A stretch of 64,000 nt of DNA from the NCBI GenBank assembly GCA_963513935.1, contig OY740777.1:12573092-12637091 (forward strand), in the 5' to 3' direction. A program made the position numbers and the translations under genes. Under the pieces are notes generated by a model. The model worked only from the letters and a program-made list of their open reading frames with translations, was not told the origin of the DNA and ran no database searches. Shown piece after piece: positions 1-14,371 of the stretch (positions within the stretch are counted from its first letter, which is position 1; the number at the start of each line of letters is the position of its first letter). Origin of the DNA: Aphrophora alni. Lineage: Eukaryota; Arthropoda; Insecta; Hemiptera; Aphrophoridae.

Positions 1-378
1 TGTAAGGGCTAAGCTTTAGTTATGGTCATTGATTCACTCATCTGTTATTATACTCTCACTAAGAGTTTAAATCAATATTACTTTTATTGGTTTGTAAGGG
101 CTATGCTTTAGTGATGGTCATTGATTTACTCATCTGTTATTATACTCTCACTAAGAGTTTAAATCAATATTACTTTTATTGGTTTGTATGGGCTATGCTT
201 CAGTGATGGTCATTGATTCACTCATCTGTTATTATACTCTCACTAAGAGTTTAAATCAATATTACTTTTATTGGTTTGTAAGGGCTATGCTTTAGTGATG
301 GTCATTGATTCACTCATCTGTTATTATACTCTCACTAAGAGTTTAAATCAATATTACTTTTATTGGTTTGTAAGGGCT

Positions 379-1482
379 AAGCTTTAGTTATGGTCATTGA
401 TTCACTCATCTGTTATTATACTCTCACTAAGAGTTTAAATCAATATTACTTTTATTGGTTTGTAAGGGCTTAGCTTTAGTGATGGTCATTGATTCACTCA
501 TCTGTTATTATACTCTCACTAAGAGTTTAAATCAATATTACTTTTATTAGTTTGTAAGGGCTATGCTTTAGCGATGGTCATTGATTCACTCATCTGTTAT
601 TATACTCTCACTAAGAGTTTAAATCAATATTACTTTTATTGGTTTGTAAGGGCTATGCTTTAGTGATGGTCATTGATTCACTCATCTGTTATTATACTCT
701 CACTAAGAGTTTAAATCAATATTACATTTATTGGTTTGTAAGGGCTATGCTTTAGTGATGGTCATTGATTCACTCATCTGTTATTATACTCTCACTAAGA
801 GTTTAAATCAATATTACTTTTATTGGTTTGTAAGGGCTATGCTTTAGTGATGGTCATTGATTCACTCATCTGTTATTATACTCTCACTAAGAGTTTAAAT
901 CAATATTACTTTTATTGGTTTGTAAGGGCTAAGCTTTAGTTATGGTCATTGATTCACTCATCTGTTATTATACTCTCACTAAGAGTTTAAATCAATATTA
1001 CTTTTATTGGTTTGTAAGGGCTTAGCTTTAGTGATGGTCATTGATTCACTCATCTGTTATTATACTCTCACTAAGAGTTTAAATCAATATTACTTTTATT
1101 AGTTTGTAAGGGCTATGCTTTAGCGATGGTCATTGATTCACTCATCTGTTATTATACTCTCACTAAGAGTTTAAATCAATATTACTTTTATTGGTTTGTA
1201 AGGGCTATGCTTTAGTGATGGTCATTGATTCACTCATCTGTTATTATACTCTCACTAAGAGTTTAAATCAATATTACATTTATTGGTTTGTAAGGGCTAT
1301 GCTTTAGTGATGGTCATTGATTCACTCATCTGTTATTATACTCTCACTAAGAGTTTAAATCAATATTACTTTTATTGGTTTGTAAGGGCTATGCTTTAGT
1401 GATGGTCATTGATTCACTCATCTGTTATTATACTCTCACTAAGAGTTTAAATCAATATTACTTTTATTGGTTTGTAAGGGCT
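379..1482 (+). repeat. Higher-order repeat: 6-mer (552 bp) duplication inside the satellite
   Basis: Variant monomers recur at an exact spacing of 552 bp (6 x 92): the AAGCTTTAGTTATGG variant at 379 and 931, the TTAGCTTTAG variant at 471 and 1023, and the TTAGTTTG variant followed by GCGATGG near 549 and 1101. This shows that a six-monomer block was copied as a unit rather than monomer by monomer. Confidence 0.8.
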
Positions 1483-2226
1483 ATGCTTTAGTGATGGTCA
1501 TTGATTCACTCATCTGTTATTATACTCTCACTAAGAGTTTAAATCAATATTACTTTTATTGGTTTGTAAGGGCTATGCTTTAGTGATGGTCATTGATTCA
1601 CTCATCTGTTATTATACTCTCACTAAGAGTTTAAATCAATATTACATTTATTGGTTTGTAAGGGCTATGCTTTAGTGATGGTCATTGATTCACTCATCTG
1701 TTATTATACTCTCACTAAGAGTTTAAATCAATATTACTTTTATTGGTTTGTAAGGGCTATGCTTTAGTGATGGTCATTGTTTCACTCATCTGTTATTATA
1801 CTCTCACTAAGAGTTTAAATCAATATTACTTTTATTGGTTTGTAAGGGCTATGCTTTAGTGATGGTCATTGATTCACTCATCTGTTATTATACTCTCACT
1901 AAGAGTTTAAATCAATATTACTTTTATTGGTTTGTAAGGGCTATGCTTTAGTGATGGTCATTGATTCACTCATCTGTTATTTTACTCTCACTAAGAGTTT
2001 AAATCAATATTACTTTTATTGGTTTGTAAGGGCTATGCTTTAGTGATGGTCATTGATTCACTCATCTGTTATTATACTCTCACTAAGAGTTTAAATCAAT
2101 ATTACTTTTATTGGTTTGTAAGGGCTATGCTTTAGTGATGGTCATTGATTCACTCATCTGTTATTATACTCTCACTAAGAGTTTAAATCAATATTACTTT
2201 TATTGGTTTGTAAGGGCTAAGCTTTA

Positions 2227-3425
2227 GTGATGGTCATTGATTCACTCATCTGTTATTATACTCTCACTAAGAGTTTAAATCAATATTACTTTTATTGGTT
2301 CTGTAAGGGCTATGCTTTAGTGATGGTCATTGATTCACTCATCTGTTATTATACTCTCACTATGAGTTTAAATCAATATTACATTTATTGGTTTGTAAGG
2401 GCTATGCTTTAGTGATGGTCATTGATTCACTCATCTGTTATTATACTCTCACTAAGAGTTTAAATCAATATTACTTTTATTGGTTTGTAAGGGCTATGCT
2501 TTAGTGATGGTCATTGATTCACTCATCTGTTATTTTACTCTCACTAAGAGTTTAAATCAATATTACTTTTATTGGTTTGTAAGGGCTATGCTTTAGTGAT
2601 GGTCATTGATTCACTCATCTGTTATTATACTCTCACTAAGAGTTTAAATCAATATTACATTTATTGGTTTGTAAGAGCTAACCTTTAGTGATGGTCATTG
2701 ATTCACTCATCTGTTATTATACTCTCACTACGAGTTTAAATCAATATTACTTTTATTGGTTTGTAAGGGCTATGCTTTAGTGATGGTCATTGTTTCACTC
2801 ATCTGTTATTATACTCTCACTAAGAGTTTAAATCAATATTACTTTTATTGGTTTGTAAGGGCTATGCTTTAGTGATGGTCATTGATTCACTCATCTGTTA
2901 TTATACTCTCACTAAGAGTTTAAATCAATATTACTTTTATTGGTTTGTAAGGGCTATGCTTTAGTGATGGTCATTGATTCACTCATCTGTTATTTTACTC
3001 TCACTAAGAGTTTAAATCAATATTACTTTTATTGGTTTGTAAGGGCTATGCTTTAGTGATGGTCATTGATTCACTCATCTGTTATTATACTCTCACTAAG
3101 AGTTTAAATCAATATTACTTTTATTGGTTTGTAAGGGCTATGCTTTAGTGATGGTCATTGATTCACTCATCTGTTATTATACTCTCACTAAGAGTTTAAA
3201 TCAATATTACTTTTATTGGTTTGTAAGGGCTAAGCTTTAGTGATGGTCATTGATTCACTCATCTGTTATTATACTCTCACTAAGAGTTTAAATCAATATT
3301 ACTTTTATTGGTTCTGTAAGGGCTATGCTTTAGTGATGGTCATTGATTCACTCATCTGTTATTATACTCTCACTATGAGTTTAAATCAATATTACATTTA
3401 TTGGTTTGTAAGGGCTATGCTTTAG
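2227..3425 (+). repeat. Higher-order repeat: 11-mer (1013 bp) duplication inside the satellite
   Basis: The extra-C monomer and the TATGAGTTT variant that follows it occur at 2301 and 3314, 1013 bp apart (11 x 92 + 1). The same spacing links the GTTATAG variants at 5357 and 6370, so blocks of eleven monomers have been copied at least twice in this part of the array. Confidence 0.75.
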
Positions 3426-6369
3426 TGATGGTCATTGATTCACTCATCTGTTATTATACTCTCACTAAGAGTTTAAATCAATATTACTTTTATTGGTTTG
3501 TAAGGGCTATGCTTTAGTGATGGTCATTGATTCACTCATCTGTTATTATACTCTCACTAAGAGTTTAAATCAATATTACTTTTATTGGTTTGTAAGGGCT
3601 ATGCTTTAGCGATGGTCATTGATTCACTCATCTGTTATTATACTCTCACTAAGAGTTTAAATCAATATTACATTTATTGGTTTGTAAGAGCTAACCTTTA
3701 GTGATGGTCATTGATTCACTCATCTGTTATTATACTCTCACTAAGAGTTTAAATCAATATTACATTTATTGGTTTGTAAGAGCTAACCTTTAGTGATGGT
3801 CATTGATTCACTCATCTGTTATTATACTCTCACTAAGAGTTTAAATCAATATTACTTTTATTGGTTTGTAAGGGCTATGCTTTAGTGAAAGTCATTGATT
3901 CACTCATCTGTTATTATACTCTCACTAAGAGTTTAAATCAATATTACTTTTATTGGTTTGTAAGGGCTATGCTTTAGTGATGGTCATTGATTCACTCATC
4001 TGTTATTATACTCTCACTACGAGTTTAAATCAATATTACTTTTATTGGTTTGTAAGGGCTATGCTTTAGTGATGGTCATTGATTCACTCATCTGTTATTA
4101 TACTCTCACTAAGAGTTTAAATCAATATTACTTTTATTGGTTTGTAAGGGCTATGCTTTAGCGATGGTCATTGATTCACTCATCTGTTATTATACTCTCA
4201 CTAAGAGTTTAAATCAATATTACATTTATTGGTTTGTAAGAGCTAACCTTTAGTGATGGTCATTGATTCACTCATCTGTTATTATACTCTCACTAAGAGT
4301 TTAAATCAATATTACATTTATTGGTTTGTAAGAGCTAACCTTTAGTGATGGTCATTGATTCACTCATCTGTTATTATACTCTCACTACGAGTTTAAATCA
4401 ATATTACTTTTATTGGTTTGTAAGGGCTATGCTTTAGTGATGGTCATTGATTCACTCATCTGTTATTATACTCTCACTAAGAGTTTAAATCAATATTACT
4501 TTTATTGGTTTGTAAGGGCTATGCTTTAGTGATGGTCATTGATTCACTCATCTGTTATTATACTCTCACTAAGAGTTTAAATCAATATTACTTTTATTGG
4601 TTTGTAAGGGCTATGCTTTAGTGATGGTCATTGATTCACTCATCTGTTATTATACTCTCACTAAGAGTTTAAATCAATATTACTTTTATTGGTTTGTAAG
4701 GGCTATGCTTTAGTGATGGTCATTGATTCACTCATCTGTTATTATACTCTCACTAAGAGTTTAAATCACTATTACTTTTATTGGTTTGTAAGGGCTATGC
4801 TTTAGTGATGGTCATTGATTCACTCATCTGTTATTATACTCTCACTAAGAGTTTAAATCAATATTACTTTTATTGGTTTGTAAGGGCTATGCTTTAGTGA
4901 TGGTCATTGATTCACTCATCTGTTATTATACTCTCACTAAGAGTTTAAATCAATATTACTTTTATTGGTTTGTAAGGGCTATGCTTTAGTGATGGTCATT
5001 GATTCACTCATCTGTTATAATACTCTCACTAAGAGTTTAAATCAATATTACTTTTATTGGTTTGTAAGGGCTATGCTTTAGTGATGGTCATTGATTAACT
5101 CATCTGTTATTATACTCTCACTAAGAGTTTAAATCAATATTACTTTTATTGGTTTGTAAGGGCTATGCTTTAGTGATGGTCATTGATTCACTCATCTGTT
5201 ATTATACTCTCACTAAGAGTTTAAATCAATATTACTTTTATTGGTTTGTAAGGGCTATGCTTTAGCGATGGTCATTGATTCACTCATCTGTTATTATACT
5301 CTCACTAAGAGTTTAAATCAATATTACTTTTATTGGTTTGTAAGGGCTATGCTTTAGTTATAGTCATTGATTCACTCATCTGTTATTATACTCTCACTAA
5401 GAGTTTAAATCAATATTACTTTTATTGGTTTGTAAGGGCTATGCTTTAGTGATGGTCATTGATTCACTCATCTGTTATTATACTCTCACTAAGAGTTTAA
5501 ATCACTATTACTTTTATTGGTTTGTAAGGGCTATGCTTTAGTGATGGTCATTGATTCACTCATCTGTTATTATACTCTCACTAAGAGTTTAAATCAATAT
5601 TACTTTTATTGGTTTGTAAGGGCTATGCTTTAGTGATGGTCATTGATTCACTCATCTGTTATTATACTCTCACTAAGAGTTTAAATCAATATTACTTTTA
5701 TTGGTTTGTAAGGGCTATGCTTTAGTGATGGTCATTGATTCACTCATCTGTTATTATACTCTCACTAAGAGTTTAAATCAATATTACTTTTATTGGTTTG
5801 TAAGGGCTATGCTTTAGTGATGGTCATTGATTCACTCATCTGTTATTATACTCTCACTATGAGTTTAAATCACTATTACTTCTATTGGTTTGTAAGGGCT
5901 ATGCTTTATTGATGGTCATTGATTCACTCATCTGTTATTATACTCTCACTAAGAGTTTAAATCAATATTACTTTTATTGGTTCTGTAAGGGCTATGCTTT
6001 AGTGATGGTCATTGATTCACTCATCTGTTATTATACTCTCACTAAGAGTTTAAATCAATATTACTTTTATTGGTTTGTAAGGGCTATGCTTTAATGATGG
6101 TCATTGATTCACTCATCTGTTATTATACTCTCACTAAGAGTTTAAATCAATATTACTTTTATTGGTTTGTAAGGGCTATGCTTTAGTGATGGTCATTGAT
6201 TCACTCATCTGTTATTATACTCTCACTAAGAGTTTAAATCAATATTACTTTTATTGGTTTGTAAGGGCTATGCTTTAGCGATGGTCATTGATTCACTCAT
6301 CTGTTATTATACTCTCACTAAGAGTTTAAATCAATATTACTTTTATTGGTTTGTAAGGGCTATGCTTTA

Positions 6370-9300
6370 GTTATAGTCATTGATTCACTCATCTGTTATT
6401 ATACTCTCACTAAGAGTTTAAATCAATATTACTTTTATTGGTTTGTAAGGGCTATGCTTTAGTGATGGTCATTGATTCACTCATCTGTTATTATACTCTC
6501 ACTAAGAGTTTAAATCACTATTACTTTTATTGGTTTGTAAGGGCTATGCTTTAGTGATGGTCATTGATTCACTCATCTGTTATTATACTCTCACTAAGAG
6601 TTTAAATCAATATTACTTTTATTGGTTTGTAAAGGCTATGCTTTAGTGATGGTCATTGATTCACTCATCTGTTATTATACTCTCACTAAGAGTTTAAATC
6701 AATATTACTTTTATTGGTTTGTAAGGGCTATGCTTTAGCGATGGTCATTGATTCACTCATCTGTTATTATACTCTCACTAAGAGTTTAAATCAATATTAC
6801 TTTTATTGGTTCTGTAAGGGCTATGCTTTAGCGATGGTCATTGATTCACTCATCTGTTATTATACTCTCACTAAGAGTTTAAATCAATATTACTTTTATT
6901 GGTTTGTAAGGGCTATGCTTTAGTAATGGTCATTGATTCACTCATCTGTTATTATACTCTCACTAAGAGTTTAAATCAATATTACTTTTATTGGTTTGTA
7001 AGGGCTATGCTTTAGTGATGGTCATTGATTAACTCATCTGTTATTATACTCTCATTAAGAGTTTAAATCACTATTACTTTTATTGGTTTGTAAGGGCTAT
7101 GCTTTAGTGATGGTCATTGATTCACTCATCTGTTATTATACTCTCACTAAGAGTTTAAATCAATATTACTTTTATTGGTTTGTAAGGGCTATGCTTTAGC
7201 GATGGTCATTGATTCACTCATCTGTTATTATACTCTCACTAAGAGTTTAAATCAATATTACTTTTATTGGTTTGTAAGGGCTATGCTTTAGTGATGGTCA
7301 TTGATTCACTCATCTGTTATTATACTCTCACTAAGAGTTTAAATCACTATTACTTTTATTGGTTTGTAAGGGCTATGCTTTAGTGATGGTCATTGATTCA
7401 CTCATCTGTTATTATACTCTCACTAAGAGTTTAAATCAATATTACTTTTATTGGTTTGTAAGGGCTATGCTTTAGTGATGGTCATTGATTCACTCATCTG
7501 TTATTATACTCTCACTAAGAGTTTAAATCAATATTACTTTTATTGGTTTGTAAGGGCTATGCTTTAGTGATGGTCATTGATTCACTCATCTGTTATTATA
7601 CTCTCACTAAGAGTTTAAATCACTATTACTTTTATTGGTTTGTAAGGGCTATGCTTTAGTGATGGTCATTGATTCACTCATCTGTTATTATACTCTCACT
7701 AAGAGTTTAAATCAATATTACTTTTATTGGTTTGTAAGGGCTATGCTTTAGTGATGGTCATTGATTCACTCATCTGTTATTATACTCTCACTAAGAGTTT
7801 AAATCACTATTACTTTTATTGGTTTGTAAGGGCTATGCTTTAGTGATGGTCATTGATTCACTCATCTGTTATTATACTCTCACTAAGAGTTTAAATCAAT
7901 ATTACTTTTATTGGTTTGTAAGGGCTATGCTTTAGTGATGGTCATTGATTCACTCATCTGTTATTATACTCTCACTAAGAGTTTAAATCAATATTACTTT
8001 TATTTGTTTGTAAGGGCTATGCTTTAGTGATGGTCATTGATTCACTCATCTGTTATTATACTCTCACTAAGAGTTTAAATCAATATTACTTTTATTGGTT
8101 TGTAAGGGCTATGCTTTAGCGATGGTCATTGATTCACTCATCTGTTATTATACTCTCACTAAGAGTTTAAATCAATATTACTTTTATTGGTTTGTAAGGG
8201 CTATGCTTTAGTTATAGTCATTGATTCACTCATCTGTTATTATACTCTCACTAAGAGTTTAAATCAATATTACTTTTATTGGTTTGTAAGGGCTATGCTT
8301 TAGTGATGGTCATTGATTCACTCATCTGTTATTATACTCTCACTAAGAGTTTAAATCACTATTACTTTTATTGGTTTGTAAGGGCTATGCTTTAGTGATG
8401 GTCATTGATTCACTCATCTGTTATTATACTCTCACTAAGAGTTTAAATCAATATTACTTTTATTGGTTTGTAAAGGCTATGCTTTAGTGATGGTCATTGA
8501 TTCACTCATCTGTTATTATACTCTCACTAAGAGTTTAAATCAATATTACTTTTATTGGTTTGTAAGGGCTATGCTTTAGCGATGGTCATTGATTCACTCA
8601 TCTGTTATTATACTCTCACTAAGAGTTTAAATCAATATTACTTTTATTGGTTCTGTAAGGGCTATGCTTTAGCGATGGTCATTGATTCACTCATCTGTTA
8701 TTATACTCTCACTAAGAGTTTAAATCAATATTACTTTTATTGGTTTGTAAGGGCTATGCTTTAGTAATGGTCATTGATTCACTCATCTGTTATTATACTC
8801 TCACTAAGAGTTTAAATCAATATTACTTTTATTGGTTTGTAAGGGCTATGCTTTAGTGATGGTCATTGATTATCTCATCTGTTATTATACTCTCATTAAG
8901 AGTTTAAATCACTATTACTTTTATTGGTTTGTAAGGGCTATGCTTTAGTGATGGTCATTGATTCACTCATCTGTTATTATACTCTCACTAAGAGTTTAAA
9001 TCAATATTACTTTTATTGGTTTGTAAGGGCTATGCTTTAGCGATGGTCATTGATTCACTCATCTGTTATTATACTCTCACTAAGAGTTTAAATCAATATT
9101 ACTTTTATTGGTTTGTAAGGGCTATGCTTTAGTGATGGTCATTGATTCACTCATCTGTTATTATACTCTCACTAAGAGTTTAAATCACTATTACTTTTAT
9201 TGGTTTGTAAGGGCTATGCTTTAGTGATGGTCATTGATTCACTCATCTGTTATTATACTCTCACTAAGAGTTTAAATCAATATTACTTTTATTGGTTTGT

Positions 9301-10200
9301 AAGGGCTATGCTTTAGTGATGGTCATTGATTCACTCATCTGTTATTATACTCTCACTAAGAGTTTAAATCAATATTACTTTTATTGGTTTGTAAGGGCTA
9401 TGCTTTAGTGATGGTCATTGATTCACTCATCTGTTATTATACTCTCACTAAGAGTTTAAATCACTATTACTTTTATTGGTTTGTAAGGGCTATGCTTTAG
9501 TGATGGTCATTGATTCACTCATCTGTTATTATACTCTCACTAAGAGTTTAAATCAATATTACTTTTATTGGTTTGTAAGGGCTATGCTTTAGTGATGGTC
9601 ATTGATTCACTCATCTGTTATTATACTCTCACTAAGAGTTTAAATCACTATTACTTTTATTGGTTTGTAAGGGCTATGCTTTAGTGATGGTCATTGATTC
9701 ACTCATCTGTTATTATACTCTCACTAAGAGTTTAAATCAATATTACTTTTATTGGTTTGTAAGGGCTATGCTTTAGTGATGGTCATTGATTCACTCATCT
9801 GTTATTATACTCTCACTAAGAGTTTAAATCAATATTACTTTTATTGGTTTGTAAGGGCTATGCTTTAGCGATGGTCATTGATTCACTCATCTGTTATTAT
9901 ACTCTCACTAAGAGTTTAAATCAATATTACTTTTATTGGTTTGTAAGGGCTATGCTTTAGTGATGGTCATTGATTCACTCATCTGTTATTATACTCTCAC
10001 TAAGAGTTTAAATCAATATTACTTTTATTGGTTTGTAAGGGCTATGCTTTAGTGATGGTCATTGATTCACTCATCTGTTATTATACTCTCACTAAGAGTT
10101 TAAATCAATATTACTTTTATTTGTTTGTAAGGGCTATGCTTTAGTGATGGTCATTGATTAACTCATCTGTTATTATACTCTCATTAAGAGTTTAAATCAC
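6370..10200 (+). repeat. Higher-order repeat: 20-mer (1841 bp) duplication inside the satellite
   Basis: Marker variants are offset by exactly 1841 bp (20 x 92 + 1): GTTATAG at 6370 and 8211, the extra-C monomer at 6812 and 8653, and the GATTA/TATCTC plus CTCATTAAG variant at 7027 and 8868. The latter variant returns at 10156 (1288 bp, 14 monomers) and 11260 (1104 bp, 12 monomers), giving several nested block sizes in one array. Confidence 0.8.
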
Positions 10201-13200
10201 TATTACTTTTATTGGTTTGTAAGGGCTATGCTTTAGTGATGGTCATTGATTCACTCATCTGTTATTATACTCTCACTAAGAGTTTAAATCAATATTACTT
10301 TTATTGGTTTGTAAGGGCTATGCTTTAGCGATGGTCATTGATTCACTCATCTGTTATTATACTCTCACTAAGAGTTTAAATCAATATTACTTTTATTGGT
10401 TTGTAAGGGCTATGCTTTAGTGATGGTCATTGATTCACTCATCTGTTATTATACTCTCACTAAGAGTTTAAATCACTATTACTTTTATTGGTTTGTAAGG
10501 GCTATGCTTTAGTGATGGTCATTGATTCACTCATCTGTTATTATACTCTCACTAAGAGTTTAAATCAATATTACTTTTATTGGTTTGTAAGGGCTATGCT
10601 TTAGTGATGGTCATTGATTCACTCATCTGTTATTATACTCTCACTAAGAGTTTAAATCAATATTACTTTTATTGGTTTGTAAGGGCTATGCTTTAGTGAT
10701 GGTCATTGATTCACTCATCTGTTATTATACTCTCACTAAGAGTTTAAATCAATATTACTTTTATTGGTTTGTAAGGGCTATGCTTTAGTGATGGTCATTG
10801 ATTCACTCATCTGTTATTATACTCTCACTAAGAGTTTAAATCACTATTACTTTTATTGGTTTGTAAGGGCTATGCTTTAGCGATGGTCATTGATTCACTC
10901 ATCTGTTATTATACTCTCACTAAGAGTTTAAATCAATATTACTTTTATTGGTTTGTAAGGGCTATGCTTTAGTGATGGTCATTGATTCACTCATCTGTTA
11001 TTATACTCTCACTAAGAGTTTAAATCAATATTACTTTTATTGGTTTGTAAGGGCTATGCTTTAGTGATGGTCATTGATTCACTCATCTGTTATTATACTC
11101 TCACTAAGAGTTTAAATCAATATTACTTTTATTGGTTTGTAAGGGCTATGCTTTAGTGATGGTCATTGATTCACTCATCTGTTATTATACTCTCACTAAG
11201 AGTTTAAATCAATATTACTTTTATTGGTTTGTAAGGGCTATGCTTTAGTGATGGTCATTGATTAACTCATCTGTTATTATACTCTCATTAAGAGTTTAAA
11301 TCACTATTACTTTTATTGGTTTGTAAGGGCTATGCTTTAGTGATGGTCATTGATTCACTCATCTGTTATTATACTCTCACTAAGAGTTTAAATCAATATT
11401 ACTTTTATTGGTTTGTAAGGGCTATGCTTTAGCGATGGTCATTGATTCACACATCTGTTATTATACTCTCACTAAGAGTTTAAATCAATATTACTTTTAT
11501 TGGTTTGTAAGGGCTATGCTTTAGTGATGGTCATTGATTCACTCATCTGTTATTATACTCTCACTAAGAGTTTAAATCACTATTACTTTTATTGGTTTGT
11601 AAGGGCTATGCTTTAGTGATGGTCATTGATTCACTCATCTGTTATTATACTCTCACTAAGAGTTTAAATCAATATTACTTTTATTGGTTTGTAAGGGCTA
11701 TGCTTTAGTGATGGTCATTGATTCACTCATCTGTTATTATACTCTCACTAAGAGTTTAAATCAATATTACTTTTATTGGTTTGTAAGGGCTATGCTTTAG
11801 TGATGGTCATTGATTCACTCATCTGTTATTATACTCTCACTAAGAGTTTAAATCACTATTACTTTTATTGGTTTGTAAGGGCTATGCTTTAGTGATGGTC
11901 ATTGATTCACTCATCTGTTATTATACTCTCACTAAGAGTTTAAATCAATATTACTTTTATTGGTTTGTAAGGGCTATGCTTTAGTGATGGTCATTGATTC
12001 ACTCATCTGTTATTATACTCTCACTAAGAGTTTAAATCAATATTACTTTTATTGGTTTGTAAGGGCTATGCTTTAGTGATGGTCATTGTTTCACTCATCT
12101 GTTATTATACTCTCACTAAGAGTTTAAATCAATATTACTTTTATTGGTTTGTAAGGGCTATGCTTTAGTGATGGTCATTGATTCACTCATCTGTTATTAT
12201 ACTCTCACTAAGAGTTTAAATCACTATTACTTTTATTGGTTTGTAAGGGCTATGCTTTAGTGATGGTCATTGATTCACTCATCTGTTATTATACTCTCAC
12301 TAAGAGTTTAAATCAATATTACTTTTATTGGTTTGTAAGGGCTATGCTTTAGTGATGGTCATTGATTCACTCATCTGTTATTATACTCTCACTAAGAGTT
12401 TAAATCAATATTACTTTTATTGGTTTGTAAGGGCTATGCTTTAGTGATGGTCATTGATTCACTCATCTGTTATTATACTCTCACTAAGAGTTTAAATCAA
12501 TATTACTTTTATTGGTTCTGTATGGGCTATGCTTTAGTGATGGTCATTGATTCACTCATCTGTTATTATACTCTCACTAAGAGTTTAAATCAATATTACT
12601 TTTATTGGTTTGTAAGGGCTATGCTTTAGTGATGGTCATTGATTCACTCATCTGTCGTTATACTCTCACTAAGAGTTTAAATCAATATTACTTTTATTGG
12701 TTTGTAAGGGCTATGCTTTAGTGATGGTCATTGATTCACTCATCTGTTATTATACTCTCACTAAGAGTTTAAATCAATATTACTTTTATTGGTTCTGTAA
12801 GGGCTATGCTTTAGTGATGGTCGTTGATTCACTCATCTGTTATTATACTCTCACTAAGAGTTTAAATCAATATTACTTTTATTGGTTTGTAAGGGCTATG
12901 CTTTAGTGATGGTCATTGATTCACTCATCTGTTATTATACTCTCACTAAGAGTTTAAATCAATATTACTTTTATTGGTTTGTAAGGGCTATGCTTTAGTG
13001 ATGGTCGTTGATTCACTCATCTGTTATTAACTCTCACTTAGAGTTTAAATCAATATTACTTTTATTGGTTTGTAAGGGCTATGCTTTAGTGGTGGTCATT
13101 GATTCACTCATCTGTTATTATACTCTCACTAAGAGTTTAAATCAATCTTACTTTTATTGGTTTGTAAAGGCTATGCTTTAGTGATGGTCATTGATTCACT

Positions 13201-14371
13201 CATCTGTTATTATACTCTCATTAAGAGTTTAAATCAATATTACTTTTATTGGTTTGTAAGGGCTATGCTTTAGTGATGGTCATTGATTCACTCATCTGTT
13301 ATTATACTCTCACTAAGAGTTTAAATCAATATTACTTTTATTGGTTTGTAAGGGCTATGCTTTAGTGGTGGTCATTGATTCACTCATCTGTTATTATACT
13401 CTCACTAAGAGTTTAAATCAATATTACTTTTATTGGTTTGTAAGGGCTATGCTTTAGTGATGGTCATTGATTCACTCATCTGTTATTATACTCTCACTAA
13501 GAGTTTAAATCAATATTACTTTTATTGGTTTGTAAGGGCTATGCTTTAGTGATGGTCATTGATTCACTCATCTGTTATTATACTCTCACTAAGAGTTTAA
13601 ATCAATATTACTTTTATTGGTTTGTAAGGGCTATGCTTCAGTGATGGTCATTGATTCACTCATCTGTTATTATACTCTCACTAAGAGTTTAAATCAATAT
13701 TACTTTTATTGGTTTGTAAGGGCTATGCTTTAGTGATGGTCATTGATTCACTCATCTGTTATTAAACTCTCACTAAGAGTTTAAATCAATATTACATTTA
13801 TTGGTTTGTAAGGGCTATGCTTTAGTGAAAGTCATTGATTCACTCATCTGTTATTATACTCTCACTAAGAGTTTAAATCAATATTACATTTATTGGTTTG
13901 TAAGGGCTATGCTTTAGTGATGGTCATTGATTCACTCATCTGTTATTATACTCTCACTAAGAGTTTAAATCAATATTACTTTTATTGGTTTGTAAGGGCT
14001 ATGCTTTAGTGAAAGTCATTGATTCACTCATCTGTTATTATACTCTCACTAAGAGTTTAAATCAATATTACATTTATTGGTTTGTAAGGGCTATGCTTTA
14101 GTGAAAGTCATTGATTCACTCATCTGTTATTATACTCTCACTAAGAGTTTAAATCAATATTACTTTTATTGGTTTGTAAGGGCTATGCTTTAGTGAAAGT
14201 CATTGATTCACTCATCTGTTATTATACTCTCACTAAGAGTTTAAATCAATATTACATTTATTGGTTTGTAAGGGCTATGCTTTAGTGATGGTCATTGATT
14301 CACTCATCTGTTATTATACTCTCACTAAGAGTTTAAATCAATATTACTTTATAGGTTATACTCTTAAAGTA

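Larger units (their letters stand above)
1..14350 (+). repeat. 92-bp satellite DNA array, about 156 head-to-tail monomers
   Basis: The same 92-bp unit, starting TGTAAGGGCTATGCTTTAGT, recurs without interruption from base 1 to about 14350, so the array continues past the left edge. Most monomers differ from the consensus at zero to three positions. Seven monomers are 93 bp because of one extra C (at 2301, 3314, 5983, 6812, 8653, 12518 and 12795). Recurrent diagnostic variants include CACTATT for CAATATT, GCGATGG for GTGATGG, GTTATAG for GTGATGG, and GTGAAAG. The monomer can fold: bases 48-56 pair with 62-70 (one mismatch, 5-nt loop), and bases 28-33 pair with 71-76 outside that. There is no coding potential: 92 is not a multiple of 3, and the 60-69 codon ORFs exist only where the extra C restores frame. 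Typical of (peri)centromeric or subtelomeric heterochromatin; the location here is unknown. Confidence 0.98.

Noticed and set aside
1..14350. Regular short repeats suggesting a CRISPR array
   Set aside because: The whole 92-bp unit is repeated, with no unique spacers, in a eukaryotic AT-rich context.
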